DNA of 41,819 bases from an uncultured Anaerolineae bacterium (GTDB taxonomy: Bacteria > Chloroflexota > Anaerolineae > Anaerolineales > Villigracilaceae), in contig CAIJPN010000047.1 in the NCBI GenBank assembly GCA_903822545.1, positions 1-41,819 on the forward strand, given 5' to 3'. The notes under the pieces are model-generated. The model was not told the origin of the DNA, searched no databases, and saw only the letters and a list, made by a program, of their open reading frames with translations. This document shows, piece after piece, positions 32,492-40,374 of this stretch (positions are counted from its first letter, which is position 1; each line of letters opens with the position of its first letter). The position numbers and the translations under genes are program-made.

Positions 32492-32872
32492 CTACCGCCC
32501 GGCCAGCTCCACCCGTATCGATGTATATTTACTCTTCCTCAACTTTCCCATCAAAGCGAACATTGAAAACATCAACCCATACTTCTGCTGCATCAACACC
32601 CTGACGTGTTCCACCGCTGCCGCAGAGCCATCCACCTGGGCGGTTGCCGCCACCCAATCTCCTACCGGCGTTCCATCTGCCCTGGATGGCGCAACCTGCA
32701 CCTGTGGAAAGTTGCGAATGCGCCGGGCTTTCCCCGAACCGCTTTCCGTCCAAATAAAGAGCGATTCACCCTTTTGCGCAAACCACACAGGCGTTTTCAC
32801 ACCCTGACCGTTCTTGCGCATGGTCTCAATATTAAGATATTGCTGCTTCTCAAATGCCTGCAACCCTGACAT
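32492..32872 (-). CDS. PPOX-class F420-dependent-like oxidoreductase
   Basis: 126 residues. Split beta-barrel of the pyridoxamine-phosphate-oxidase superfamily: QYLNIETMRKNGQGVKTPVWFAQKGESLFIWTES, then GKARRIRNFPQVQVAPSRADG. The RKNG and SGKARRIRN motifs match the small F420- or flavin-binding reductases of Actinobacteria and Chloroflexota. The cofactor cannot be decided by eye. It lies alone on the minus strand between two plus-strand operons and shares the terminator at 32452-32486. Confidence 0.82.
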   Translation of the reverse strand: MSGLQAFEKQQYLNIETMRKNGQGVKTPVWFAQKGESLFIWTESGSGKARRIRNFPQVQVAPSRADGTPVGDWVAATAQVDGSAAAVEHVRVLMQQKYGLMFSMFALMGKLRKSKYTSIRVELAGR

Positions 32873-33041
32873 AGTATCCTCCGAAAAAAGGTGAAATATT
32901 AAACTTATCGACAGAATCTTACCACTTCTGAGTTGATCGCAAATGGAATTTGATGGCGACTCCGGCTAAAAATTGCCCCCACTTGATTCGAGGTTTATAA
33001 TGGGCATAATTTATCTGTAAAATAATCCCTCATACAATCAC

Positions 33042-33557
33042 ATGCCACGAAATATTGAAATCAAAGCCCATGCCCCGAATTTTGTCGACATAAAAACCCG
33101 CGCCGAAGCCCTCAGCGACACCCCCTGCGAAATCATCACCCAGGAAGATACTTTCTTCCCAACCCCGCAGGGCCGGCTCAAACTGCGCATCCACGGATCA
33201 GGCAGTGCCGAACTCATCTACTACTCTCGCACCGACACTACCGGCCCCAAACGCTCAGATTACTTCTTCTACCCAACCGGCGACCCTGATTCACTCAGGA
33301 AAGTCCTGGCCCTGGCCTACGGCGTGCGCGGCACCGTCCGCAAACGACGCTTTGTTTACCACATTGGCCAATCTCGAATCCACCTCGACGAAGTTGAAAA
33401 CCTGGGCAACTTCGTCGAAATCGAAGTTATCATGCACCCCGGACAGACCGATGCCCAGGGCCAGGCCACCTCACAAGAACTCATGCAAAAACTCGGCATC
33501 CAACCCGCCGACCTGCTTGATCGAGCCTACATGGACTTGATCGAACTCGCCACATAA
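33042..33557 (+). CDS. CYTH-domain protein (class IV adenylate cyclase-like)
   Basis: 171 residues. The N-terminal NIEIKAH corresponds to the ExExK-type strand of CYTH domains; LKLRIHGSGSAELIYYSR, TVRKRRFVYHIGQSRIHLDEVENLGNFVEIEV and the final LLDRAYMDLI complete the tunnel. CYTH proteins act on triphosphates (adenylate cyclase class IV, thiamine triphosphatase, tripolyphosphatase); this layout is nearest the class IV cyclase/phosphatase group. Activity is not proven. TACAAT is only 3 nt before the ATG. Downstream after 23 nt is the epimerase gene. Confidence 0.85.
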   Translation: MPRNIEIKAHAPNFVDIKTRAEALSDTPCEIITQEDTFFPTPQGRLKLRIHGSGSAELIYYSRTDTTGPKRSDYFFYPTGDPDSLRKVLALAYGVRGTVRKRRFVYHIGQSRIHLDEVENLGNFVEIEVIMHPGQTDAQGQATSQELMQKLGIQPADLLDRAYMDLIELAT

Positions 33558-33580
33558 TCCCCCCGAAAAAGAGAAAAAAC

Positions 33581-33985
33581 ATGCCCCAAATCAACAGCAT
33601 CAACCACATCGCCATCGTCGTTGACGACATGGAAAAATCCCTCAGCTTCTGGCGCGACGCCCTTGGCCTCGAACTCCACGAACTGCGTGATGTACCCGCC
33701 GAAGCCAGCCAGGTTGCCTTCCTGCCCGTTGCCGGCAGTGAAATCGAACTCGTCACCCCCACCACCGCAGATTCCGGCATCGCCAAATACCTCGCCAAAC
33801 GCGGCCCCGGCATGCACCACGTCTGCCTCGAAGTTGATGACATCGAAGCCATGCTGGCCCAACTCAAACAAAAAGGCATCCGCCTCATCAACGAACAGCC
33901 CCGCACCGCTGCCGATGGCAAACGTTACGCCTTCATCCACCCCGAAAGCACCAGCGGCGTCCTCGTCGAACTTTACCAACTCTAA
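33581..33985 (+). CDS. mce: Methylmalonyl-CoA epimerase (VOC fold)
   Basis: 134 residues, the usual length. Interconverts (2R)- and (2S)-methylmalonyl-CoA in propionate metabolism. Two beta-alpha-beta-beta-beta modules: INHIAIVVDDMEKSLSFWRDALGLEL with the first metal His, then GPGMHHVCLEVDDIEAML with the second, and a final FIHPESTSGVLVELYQL with the catalytic/metal Glu. All ligand positions of the family appear present. It sits between the CYTH gene and tilS with short gaps, and has no mutase next to it. Confidence 0.88.
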   Translation: MPQINSINHIAIVVDDMEKSLSFWRDALGLELHELRDVPAEASQVAFLPVAGSEIELVTPTTADSGIAKYLAKRGPGMHHVCLEVDDIEAMLAQLKQKGIRLINEQPRTAADGKRYAFIHPESTSGVLVELYQL

Positions 33986-34012
33986 TCCATCACTAGCAAC
34001 AGTTTTCAACAC

Positions 34013-35410
34013 ATGACCGCCCCCTCAACATTACAACTTTTTGGGTTAAAACCGGATTTACCCATCCTGGCAGGAGTCTCTGGCGGCCCGGACTCACTCG
34101 CCCTTTTGCATTTCCTGCGCAGCTCAGACCGCCCTGTCATCTGCGCCTCGTTTAACCATCATCTCCGCCCCGAATCAGATGATGACATTGCCCACGTCCG
34201 CCAAATCGCCGCTGCCATGGGCGTGACCTTCGTCACTGATTCAGCCGATGTAGCGGCCTATGCCGCCGCCGAGAGCATGTCCACCGAAGAAGCCGCCCGC
34301 ACCCTGCGCTACCGCTTCCTGTTCAGCGAAGCCCGCAAAGCCGGGGCGCAGGCCGTTGCCGTAGGCCACACCGCCGATGACCAGGCCGAAACCGTCCTCA
34401 TGCACTTCTTGCGTGGAGCGGGGCTATCTGGCCTGAAAGGGATGCCGCCTCGTGTTATCCTGCCTACCTTCGATGCCGAAATCCCCCTGATCCGCCCGCT
34501 GCTCAGATGGGCTCGCGCCGATACCGAAGCATACTGCCAAGAAAACAACCTCACCCCGCGCTACGACTCATCCAACACCGACACCACTTACCTGAGAAAC
34601 CGTCTGCGTCACGAACTGCTGCCCCTGCTTGAAAGTTACAACCCGCAGATCCGCCAGGCCCTGGCACATAGCGCCCTGGCCCTGCAAGGTGACCATGAAC
34701 TGCTGCTCGAAGCCGTTGAAGGCGCCTGGGAAAATACCCTGGTAGAGCGCGGCAGCGGCTACATAGCTTTCGACCGCATCATGCTCGAATACTATTCTGA
34801 ACCCATGCTGCGTAATATCTTCCGAAAAGCTATCTCGACCATTTCGCCCAATTTGCGCGATGTCGACTTTGATGCGCTCACCCGCGCTGCCAGCCTGGGG
34901 ACGGGCACCATTGACCTGGTGGGCGGCCTGCAAATGTTTACCGAGGGGCAGATCATCTATGTAGCCAGCCCCAACGCCTGGTTCCCGCCGGTTTACTGGC
35001 CGCAGCTCAGCAAGGAATACACCATTGAGACCGGGCTGGCCCCGATGGGCAACGACTGGGTTCTTCACGTAGAAGAAATTTCCGGCAGCGAGGCGCTCTC
35101 ACAGGTTAATGAGAACCAGGATCCATTTACAGCCTGGTTAGATGTTGATTTGGCGAGAGACCTGGTTTGGGTGCGAAACTATCATCCCGGTGACAAATTT
35201 GAGCCGTTAGGCATGCCCGGGATGCAGGTTAAACTCTCCGACCTGTTTGTTAATCAAAAAATCCCCAAGCGCGCCCGCCCGAAGTGGCCGCTGGTGTGCG
35301 TGGGCGATGAGATTGCCTGGGTGGTGGGCTTGCGCGTGGCCCACGCCTGGCGGGTAACTGAGAAGACGCAAAAAGCGTTGCGTATGCAGTTGAATAAGCT
35401 CCAAATGTAA
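34013..35410 (+). CDS. tilS: tRNA(Ile)-lysidine synthase
   Basis: 465 residues. Attaches lysine to C34 of tRNA-Ile(CAU) so that it reads AUA. PP-loop SGGPDS at residues 23-28; FNHHLRPESDDD, EEAARTLRYRFL, VGHTADDQAETVLMHFLRGAGLSGLKGM and YDSSNTD...RNRLRHELLP are all typical of TilS. The C-terminal domain has NYHPGDKFEPLGMPG and KLSDLFVNQKIPKRARPKWPLV. An intact, full-length TilS. Its stop codon lies within the terminator hairpin. Confidence 0.95.
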   Translation: MTAPSTLQLFGLKPDLPILAGVSGGPDSLALLHFLRSSDRPVICASFNHHLRPESDDDIAHVRQIAAAMGVTFVTDSADVAAYAAAESMSTEEAARTLRYRFLFSEARKAGAQAVAVGHTADDQAETVLMHFLRGAGLSGLKGMPPRVILPTFDAEIPLIRPLLRWARADTEAYCQENNLTPRYDSSNTDTTYLRNRLRHELLPLLESYNPQIRQALAHSALALQGDHELLLEAVEGAWENTLVERGSGYIAFDRIMLEYYSEPMLRNIFRKAISTISPNLRDVDFDALTRAASLGTGTIDLVGGLQMFTEGQIIYVASPNAWFPPVYWPQLSKEYTIETGLAPMGNDWVLHVEEISGSEALSQVNENQDPFTAWLDVDLARDLVWVRNYHPGDKFEPLGMPGMQVKLSDLFVNQKIPKRARPKWPLVCVGDEIAWVVGLRVAHAWRVTEKTQKALRMQLNKLQM

Positions 35411-35447
35411 AAGAGAAGGGTGAGTTAGGCTCGCCCTTCTCTTTTTG
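35409..35447 (+). terminator. Terminator of tilS
   Basis: 16-bp stem AAAAGAGAAGGGTGAG / CTCGCCCTTCTCTTTT with one G-U pair, 5-nt loop, T-tract. Confidence 0.85.
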
Positions 35448-35485
35448 ATCCCTGGGTCATTGCTCCAGGTAATTGGGTGCGGCAG

Positions 35486-36388
35486 TTAATCGCCCCGCGA
35501 AACCAGCTGCTTGAGTTTAATGCTCAGTTCGCGCCACTGGATTTTGGAAACGCCCAAGTTCTGACGGATTTTATCATTTTCAACGCCGCGTTTGTGTTCG
35601 CCGATGGCGTAGGTCCAGCGGCACATGTCGAAAGACAGGTGCTTGTCGAGCGCAGCGTCATTGCCGATGTCTTCTAGCAAGTATTCCAGGCGGCGCGGTG
35701 ACCAGGGGAACAGGCGATCTGCCGGGTTGTACTGGTTGACATATTCTTTATAAGCAGGCAGCCAGTCATCCATGAGTGCCAGTTTACGCTCTTTGTAGCG
35801 GTTGACCGGGCTGGCGTAGCGGATGAAAACGGTGGGGCCTTCGGGGGCGCTCAGGTCTATGTGGTTGATGTGGATGCCCAGGCATTCGCTCTTTTTGATG
35901 CCGGTGGTGAGCAGCAGGTAGACCAGGGCATAGGGGCGCGCATCTGGTTTGGGGCGGCGGCGATAGCGGTCGGCGGCCAGCAGTACTGCTTGAATTTCAT
36001 CATCGCTCAGGACGACAGGCAGCGGACTGATGGCAGAGCGCTGGAGCACTTTTTCCGCCGGGTCGATCATCAGCACCCCGTTTTTGTGCAGCCAGCGAAA
36101 GAAGGATTTTGCTGTGGTGATGCGCCGTGCCAGGGTTTTGGGGCTGCATGGCACGCCGCGTTCATTTTGCATCCATTCAAAGAATTTATTCAAGTCTTCG
36201 GTGCGAACCGCTCCGACAGTTTGTTCGGGTGGAAAATAAGAAGCCAGCAGGCGCAAATCTGACAAGAACGCTTTTACGGTGTAAGGGGAACGTCCCTGGT
36301 CGTGCAGGTAAATTTCGTATGCGCTGATTGCCGGTGGAATTGTAACAGTCGAAGTGATATGAGCAGTAGCATTTGGGGTTGCAGCCAT
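35486..36388 (-). CDS. Tyrosine-recombinase-like protein lacking catalytic residues
   Basis: 300 residues. Architecture is XerC/XerD-like: N-terminal SAM-like core-binding domain (ISAYEIYLHDQGRSPYTVKAFLSDLRLLASYF, SPKTLARRITTAKSFFRWLHKNGVLMIDPAEKV) and a C-terminal catalytic-fold domain (LSDDEIQAVLLAADR, LVYLLLTTGIKKSECLGI). The first catalytic Arg of TGLRxSE is Lys (TGIKKSE); the HxLR box is DMCR, so His is lost though Arg remains; LGH becomes LGV; and QWRELS has no nucleophilic Tyr. It is thus unlikely to cut DNA and may be a DNA-binding relative. The gene is otherwise intact, not decayed, which argues for a kept non-catalytic role. Confidence 0.75.
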   Translation of the reverse strand: MAATPNATAHITSTVTIPPAISAYEIYLHDQGRSPYTVKAFLSDLRLLASYFPPEQTVGAVRTEDLNKFFEWMQNERGVPCSPKTLARRITTAKSFFRWLHKNGVLMIDPAEKVLQRSAISPLPVVLSDDEIQAVLLAADRYRRRPKPDARPYALVYLLLTTGIKKSECLGIHINHIDLSAPEGPTVFIRYASPVNRYKERKLALMDDWLPAYKEYVNQYNPADRLFPWSPRRLEYLLEDIGNDAALDKHLSFDMCRWTYAIGEHKRGVENDKIRQNLGVSKIQWRELSIKLKQLVSRGD

Positions 36389-36488
36389 TATTTATATCTC
36401 CTTTAATAACATTACTGCGCATAGTTTAGCACATTTGGCGTGTAATTCAATACCCTGGAGGGAATTAATACGCGTTTGTCATATATTG

Positions 36489-36504
36489 GCAATGCGCAAT
36501 GCGT
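36489..36504 (+). repeat. Tandem CAATGCG words
   Basis: GCAATGCGCAATGCG contains the 7-bp word CAATGCG twice in direct succession, in the gap downstream of der, similar in period to the words at 15354-15396 and 18643-18676. Confidence 0.4.
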
Positions 36505-36512
36505 GAAAGCAA

Positions 36513-36549
36513 AAAGCTACAAAGAAACTATACACTTCTTCGTAGCTTT
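36513..36549 (-). terminator. Terminator of der
   Basis: 14-nt arms AAAGCTACAAAGAA / TTCTTCGTAGCTTT with one mismatch, 9-nt loop; on the minus strand followed by TTTTTGC. Confidence 0.6.
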
Positions 36550-36598
36550 GTACCATTACAGAAAAATTGTTTTTAGATTGTGGTTGCGTTAAAGCAGT

Positions 36599-37966
36599 TC
36601 ATTTTTCGTTGCGAGCCTTGGGGATCAGGCGGATGGGGGTGCCCACAAAGCCATACTCCTCGCGGATGCGGTTTTCGAGGAAGCGGATGTAGGTGAAGTG
36701 CATCAGGGTTGGGTCGTTGACAAAGAGCAGGAAGGTGGGCGGGTCGGAGCGTACCTGGGTGGCGTAGTAGATTTTGAGCTGCCGCCCAGCGTGGGATGGG
36801 GCAGGGTGGGTATCCTGGGCGTTTTGCAGCAGGATGTTCAGCTTGGAAGTGGTTAAGCGTGCCAGTCTTTCCTCCTGCACCCGCAGGGCGGTGGGTAGAA
36901 CCTGGTCAACGCGCTGGCCTGTTTTGGCGGAAATGAACATCAGCGGCACGTAATCCATAAAGTTCAACTGCTCGCGCACTTTTTTTGTGTATGCATCCAT
37001 GGTGTAGGTGTCTTTAACCACCGCATCCCATTTGTTGACCAGCACTACACACGATTTCCACTCTTCCAGGATGTACCCGGCGATGTGCGTATCCTGGGCG
37101 GTGATGCCTTCTTCGGCGTCGATCATTAGCAGTACAACATCGGCGCGTTCGATGGCTTTGAAGGAGCGCACGACTGAGAATTTTTCCACGCCCGGGTCGA
37201 TCCGCCCACGCCGGCGGATGCCGGCTGTATCGATAAGTGTGACCGGGATGCCATCAAATTCGATTTTGGTGTCCACTGCATCGCGGGTGGTGCCGGCGAT
37301 GGGGCTGACGATGGCGCGCTCCTTACCGGCCAGCCGGTTAAGCAGGCTGGATTTGCCAGCGTTGGGTTTGCCCACGATGGCGATTTTGACCGATTCATCG
37401 TTTTCTTCTTCTTCCTGGTTGGGGAAGGTTGCCAGTAGTGCATCCAGCAGATCGCCGGTGTCTGTTCCGTGTACGGCTGAGATGGCGTACGGGTCGCCCA
37501 GGCCGAGTTCGTAGAACTGTCCCACGTTGTCGCGCTCGGTCAGGCTTTCGCATTTGTTGACCACCAGGAAAATCGGCGGGAAGGGTTTGCCATCCACCAT
37601 TTTTTGGCTGCGACGCAAAATTTGGGCTACCTCGCGGTCGGCGGGGGTGACGCCGCTCTGACCATCGCACAGCAGGAAAACCACATCTGCTTCACCGATG
37701 GCGATGCGCGCCTGGGCCTTGATCTCGTTGATGAAATCGGCTGAACCGATGGAGAGCGGGGTTTTGCCGCCGTGTGAAGGGTCGATGCCGCCGGTGTCAA
37801 CCACGTCAAACCTGATGCCGCTCCATTCGGCTTCGGCAAAGATGCGGTCTCGGGTGGTGCCGGGGGTGTCGTCTACAATAGCCAGTCGTTCACCGACCAG
37901 GCGATTAAATAGGGTGCTTTTGCCCACGTTGGGGCGTCCTACAAGTGCTACTACAGGTTTGGTCAT
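36599..37966 (-). CDS. der: Ribosome-assembly GTPase Der (EngA)
   Basis: 455 residues. Two tandem G domains are diagnostic. G domain 1: GRPNVGKSTLFN, DTPGTTRD, DTGG, NKCE. G domain 2: GKPNAGKSSLLN, PIAGTTRDAVDT, DTAG, NKWD. A C-terminal KH-like domain has KIYYATQVRSDPPTFLLFVNDP. Der acts in maturation of the 50S subunit. The gene is monocistronic or follows ybbR at a distance of 150 nt. Confidence 0.97.
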   Translation of the reverse strand: MTKPVVALVGRPNVGKSTLFNRLVGERLAIVDDTPGTTRDRIFAEAEWSGIRFDVVDTGGIDPSHGGKTPLSIGSADFINEIKAQARIAIGEADVVFLLCDGQSGVTPADREVAQILRRSQKMVDGKPFPPIFLVVNKCESLTERDNVGQFYELGLGDPYAISAVHGTDTGDLLDALLATFPNQEEEENDESVKIAIVGKPNAGKSSLLNRLAGKERAIVSPIAGTTRDAVDTKIEFDGIPVTLIDTAGIRRRGRIDPGVEKFSVVRSFKAIERADVVLLMIDAEEGITAQDTHIAGYILEEWKSCVVLVNKWDAVVKDTYTMDAYTKKVREQLNFMDYVPLMFISAKTGQRVDQVLPTALRVQEERLARLTTSKLNILLQNAQDTHPAPSHAGRQLKIYYATQVRSDPPTFLLFVNDPTLMHFTYIRFLENRIREEYGFVGTPIRLIPKARNEK

Positions 37967-38051
37967 GGGGTTTCCGGTTGAAAGGGATCGTTTAACGTGT
38001 CACGATAAACAGATTTGAGATGTTTCATGTCGCTGGGCGGGGTCGAGAGCT

Positions 38052-38092
38052 GCCATCGAAATGTTTTTGGGCGGTAAAAATCTTTCGATGGC
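38052..38092 (-). repeat. Nested palindrome between ybbR and der
   Basis: GCCATCGAAA (38052-38061) pairs with TTTCGATGGC (38083-38092), and inside them TTTTT pairs with AAAAA around GGGCGGT. A GCGATCGC octamer adjoins it. On the minus strand it lies after ybbR and may act as its terminator. Confidence 0.55.
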
Positions 38093-38116
38093 GCGATCGC
38101 TGCGCTCAAGGCGGGT

Positions 38117-39358
38117 TTACGGGCTGGGCGCGGTGGGCGTGGCCGGGCTGATGATGACTTCGATGGTGCCGGGGTTGAGCGATTCCACCTGGATTTCGTT
38201 GATTAAAATTTGGACGTTTGGCGTTACCTGGTGAGTCCCGGCGGCCAGGCCGGTCAAGTCTACCAGAATTTTAACATCGCCGGCGGTCAATTTATCGAGC
38301 AATGGCAGCGGGCCCGATAGGATGATGTCCACATTCTCGGGCGAGATGCTGGCCTGGGTGGCCGGGTCTATACCTACCAGTTCCACCGGCATATTCGAGA
38401 GCGAGAGACTGCCTTGGATGGCGGCAACCATTACTTGCACGCGCACTGTCTGCTCGCCGACTACCGAAACGCCCTCCGGCAGCAGCAGCGCCAGCCCGGT
38501 CTCCACATTTTGCGAAACATTGCTCAGGCTGAGGGTTTCGGTATCCACAAAACCGGGCATGGCGTTTACCAGCGATGGATCGCTGGAAAAGACCGTCACG
38601 ATCGGCGGATAAACAGAAACATTGGTCAGGCGGTAGCCATCGGATACCTGCCCGCGTACTGCCACCTTCACCGCCAGGTCGCGATACCCGCCCTGTTGGG
38701 CAATTGGCAGCAACACTTGCAACTCTTTGGGGGCAAAATGCAGCCCGTTGATGCTGTTGCCGTCATTATCCACCGTTTTCAGGTCGATGGTCGAATCGAT
38801 GGTTTCGCGCGCGCCATTAATGTTGAGCACCGCTTCTACTCGCGCTACCTGTGCCACCAAAGACTCTGGGCCAGAAATGACAACTTCGTGTGGCGAAAGG
38901 GAGGCTTCACTGGTTTTATAACCGATGGCAGGCTCACCTACCAATGCCAGGTCCACCGGCAAGGTGCGGCTGGCGAGGGGTTCCAGTGTCACATTCACAG
39001 TTTCGGGGCTAAGGGAGATGATCTTGACCGGCCGCTCTGGGATTTGCACCTGCACTGCCACTATATGCTCACCCGCGCTGAGCCCCGATAAATCCATCAC
39101 TGCCCTGATGCTTTCATCCACAGAAGTGAGCTTGTTCCAGACCGAACGGGGCGCGCGCAGGGTCACCGTCAACTGGCGCGGCACACTGCCCAGGATGACC
39201 ATGCCCGGGTTTTGTCCAATGATCTCGATGTTGACGCTGCGCGGGTATAAGCGGATTTCATCAGGGTCGGCAGCCGTGACGGCTGAAACCCAAACGGCCA
39301 GCGCCAGCCCAAAGGCCAGGATAAATGTGCGTAGGTTGGGGAAAAACCATTTGAACAT
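38117..39358 (-). CDS. ybbR: YbbR-domain protein, partner of CdaA
   Basis: 413 residues. An N-terminal membrane helix (NLRTFILAFGLALAVWVSAVTA) is followed by about four YbbR repeats, each with a pattern like LPVDLALVGEPAIGYK and SPHEVVISGPESLV. YbbR (CdaR) proteins sit outside the membrane and tune the diadenylate cyclase CdaA, whose gene starts 8 nt upstream in the same operon. ATG at 39358 is preferred over TTG at 39364 because AGGA lies 6 nt before it. The C-terminus ends in a Pro-rich tail. Confidence 0.9.
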   Translation of the reverse strand: MFKWFFPNLRTFILAFGLALAVWVSAVTAADPDEIRLYPRSVNIEIIGQNPGMVILGSVPRQLTVTLRAPRSVWNKLTSVDESIRAVMDLSGLSAGEHIVAVQVQIPERPVKIISLSPETVNVTLEPLASRTLPVDLALVGEPAIGYKTSEASLSPHEVVISGPESLVAQVARVEAVLNINGARETIDSTIDLKTVDNDGNSINGLHFAPKELQVLLPIAQQGGYRDLAVKVAVRGQVSDGYRLTNVSVYPPIVTVFSSDPSLVNAMPGFVDTETLSLSNVSQNVETGLALLLPEGVSVVGEQTVRVQVMVAAIQGSLSLSNMPVELVGIDPATQASISPENVDIILSGPLPLLDKLTAGDVKILVDLTGLAAGTHQVTPNVQILINEIQVESLNPGTIEVIISPATPTAPSP

Positions 39359-39366
39359 AGGCAATC

Positions 39367-40227
39367 CTATTCTTCGGGACGGAAGAAATAGGGAAAATAG
39401 CGCTTGAGAATACCGGCAGGGCGCTTGTCTGGGCGGAAAAAGGCCAGCAGGATGTTTTCCAGCCGGTCAGGGTCGAGGCGGCGGATCATCCGCCCGGCAT
39501 GGGCAATTGAAATCGACCCGGTCTCTTCCGAAACAACCACAGCGATGGCATCTGATACTTCCGAGATGCCCAGCGCGGCGCGATGACGCAGACCCATTTG
39601 CCGCTCGGGCGAGCGCGCCAGGATGCCGCTGGCCGAAAGGGGCATGACGCAGGCCCCGGCTACCAGCCGGTTGCTGGCTACGATGACTGCGCCATCGTGC
39701 AGCGGGGTGTTGGGGTAAAACACTTGCAGCAGCAGCTCCGGCGAGAGCCGCGCATTCATTAACACCCCGGTGCTGATGTATTCTTCCAGGCTGTCAATGC
39801 GCTGCAAGATGATGAGTGCGCCGTGGTTGCGGGCCGAAAGCCGCGCCGAAGCGCTGACCACGGCCTGGATGGCCTGTTGGATTTCCTGGCCTTCTTGCTG
39901 GCTGCTGCCGGGGGTGATGGTTCCGGCCCGGCCAATCCGTTCCAACGCGCGACGGATTTCTGGCGCAAAGATGACCGGGATGGCCAGCAGCAGCGCCGGC
40001 AGGGTGGTGCGAATCAGCCAGGAGAAGGCGGGCAGCTCTACCAGGGCGGTCAGCAGGGCCAGGAGGACAACCAGCGAGAGCGCCCCGCGCAGCAGGACCA
40101 TGGCCTGGGTATCTCGCACCAGGTAGAGTAGTGTAAAAAAGATCAGCGTCACGAGTAAAATATCAATGACGCTGAGCCAGTTGAGGCGCTGGAAGATGAA
40201 AAACAGGTCGTTAATAAATTCGGTCAT
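39367..40227 (-). CDS. cdaA: Diadenylate cyclase CdaA
   Basis: 286 residues. Makes the second messenger c-di-AMP from two ATP. Three N-terminal membrane helices (DILLVTLIFFTLLYLV, GALSLVVLLALLTALVEL, IRTTLPALLLAIPVIF) precede the DAC domain with its two catalytic signatures, LHDGAVIV (DGA) and GLRHRAALG (RHR), plus VVSEETGSISIA. The pairing with ybbR is the standard CdaA-CdaR module. No glmM follows, unlike Firmicutes operons. Confidence 0.96.
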   Translation of the reverse strand: MTEFINDLFFIFQRLNWLSVIDILLVTLIFFTLLYLVRDTQAMVLLRGALSLVVLLALLTALVELPAFSWLIRTTLPALLLAIPVIFAPEIRRALERIGRAGTITPGSSQQEGQEIQQAIQAVVSASARLSARNHGALIILQRIDSLEEYISTGVLMNARLSPELLLQVFYPNTPLHDGAVIVASNRLVAGACVMPLSASGILARSPERQMGLRHRAALGISEVSDAIAVVVSEETGSISIAHAGRMIRRLDPDRLENILLAFFRPDKRPAGILKRYFPYFFRPEE

Positions 40228-40300
40228 CGAGAAATGGCCCAGGCAGGTGGTAGTAATGAAGTATAACGGATATTCTTGTGAAGTTGTGCCAAAATTGAAA

Positions 40301-40335
40301 GGAGTCCAAAGTCTTGGGACTTTGGACTCCTTTTT
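40301..40335. terminator. Terminator between coaE and cdaA
   Basis: 13-bp perfect stem GGAGTCCAAAGTC / GACTTTGGACTCC, 4-nt loop TTGG, then TTTTT on the plus strand and TTTCAATTTT on the minus strand. A second, weaker hairpin (CCAACGTC-ATAA-GACGCTGG, 40342-40361) adjoins it. Confidence 0.75.
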
Positions 40336-40374
40336 ACACTTCCAACGTCATAAGACGCTGGAGTCCGCGGGGGA

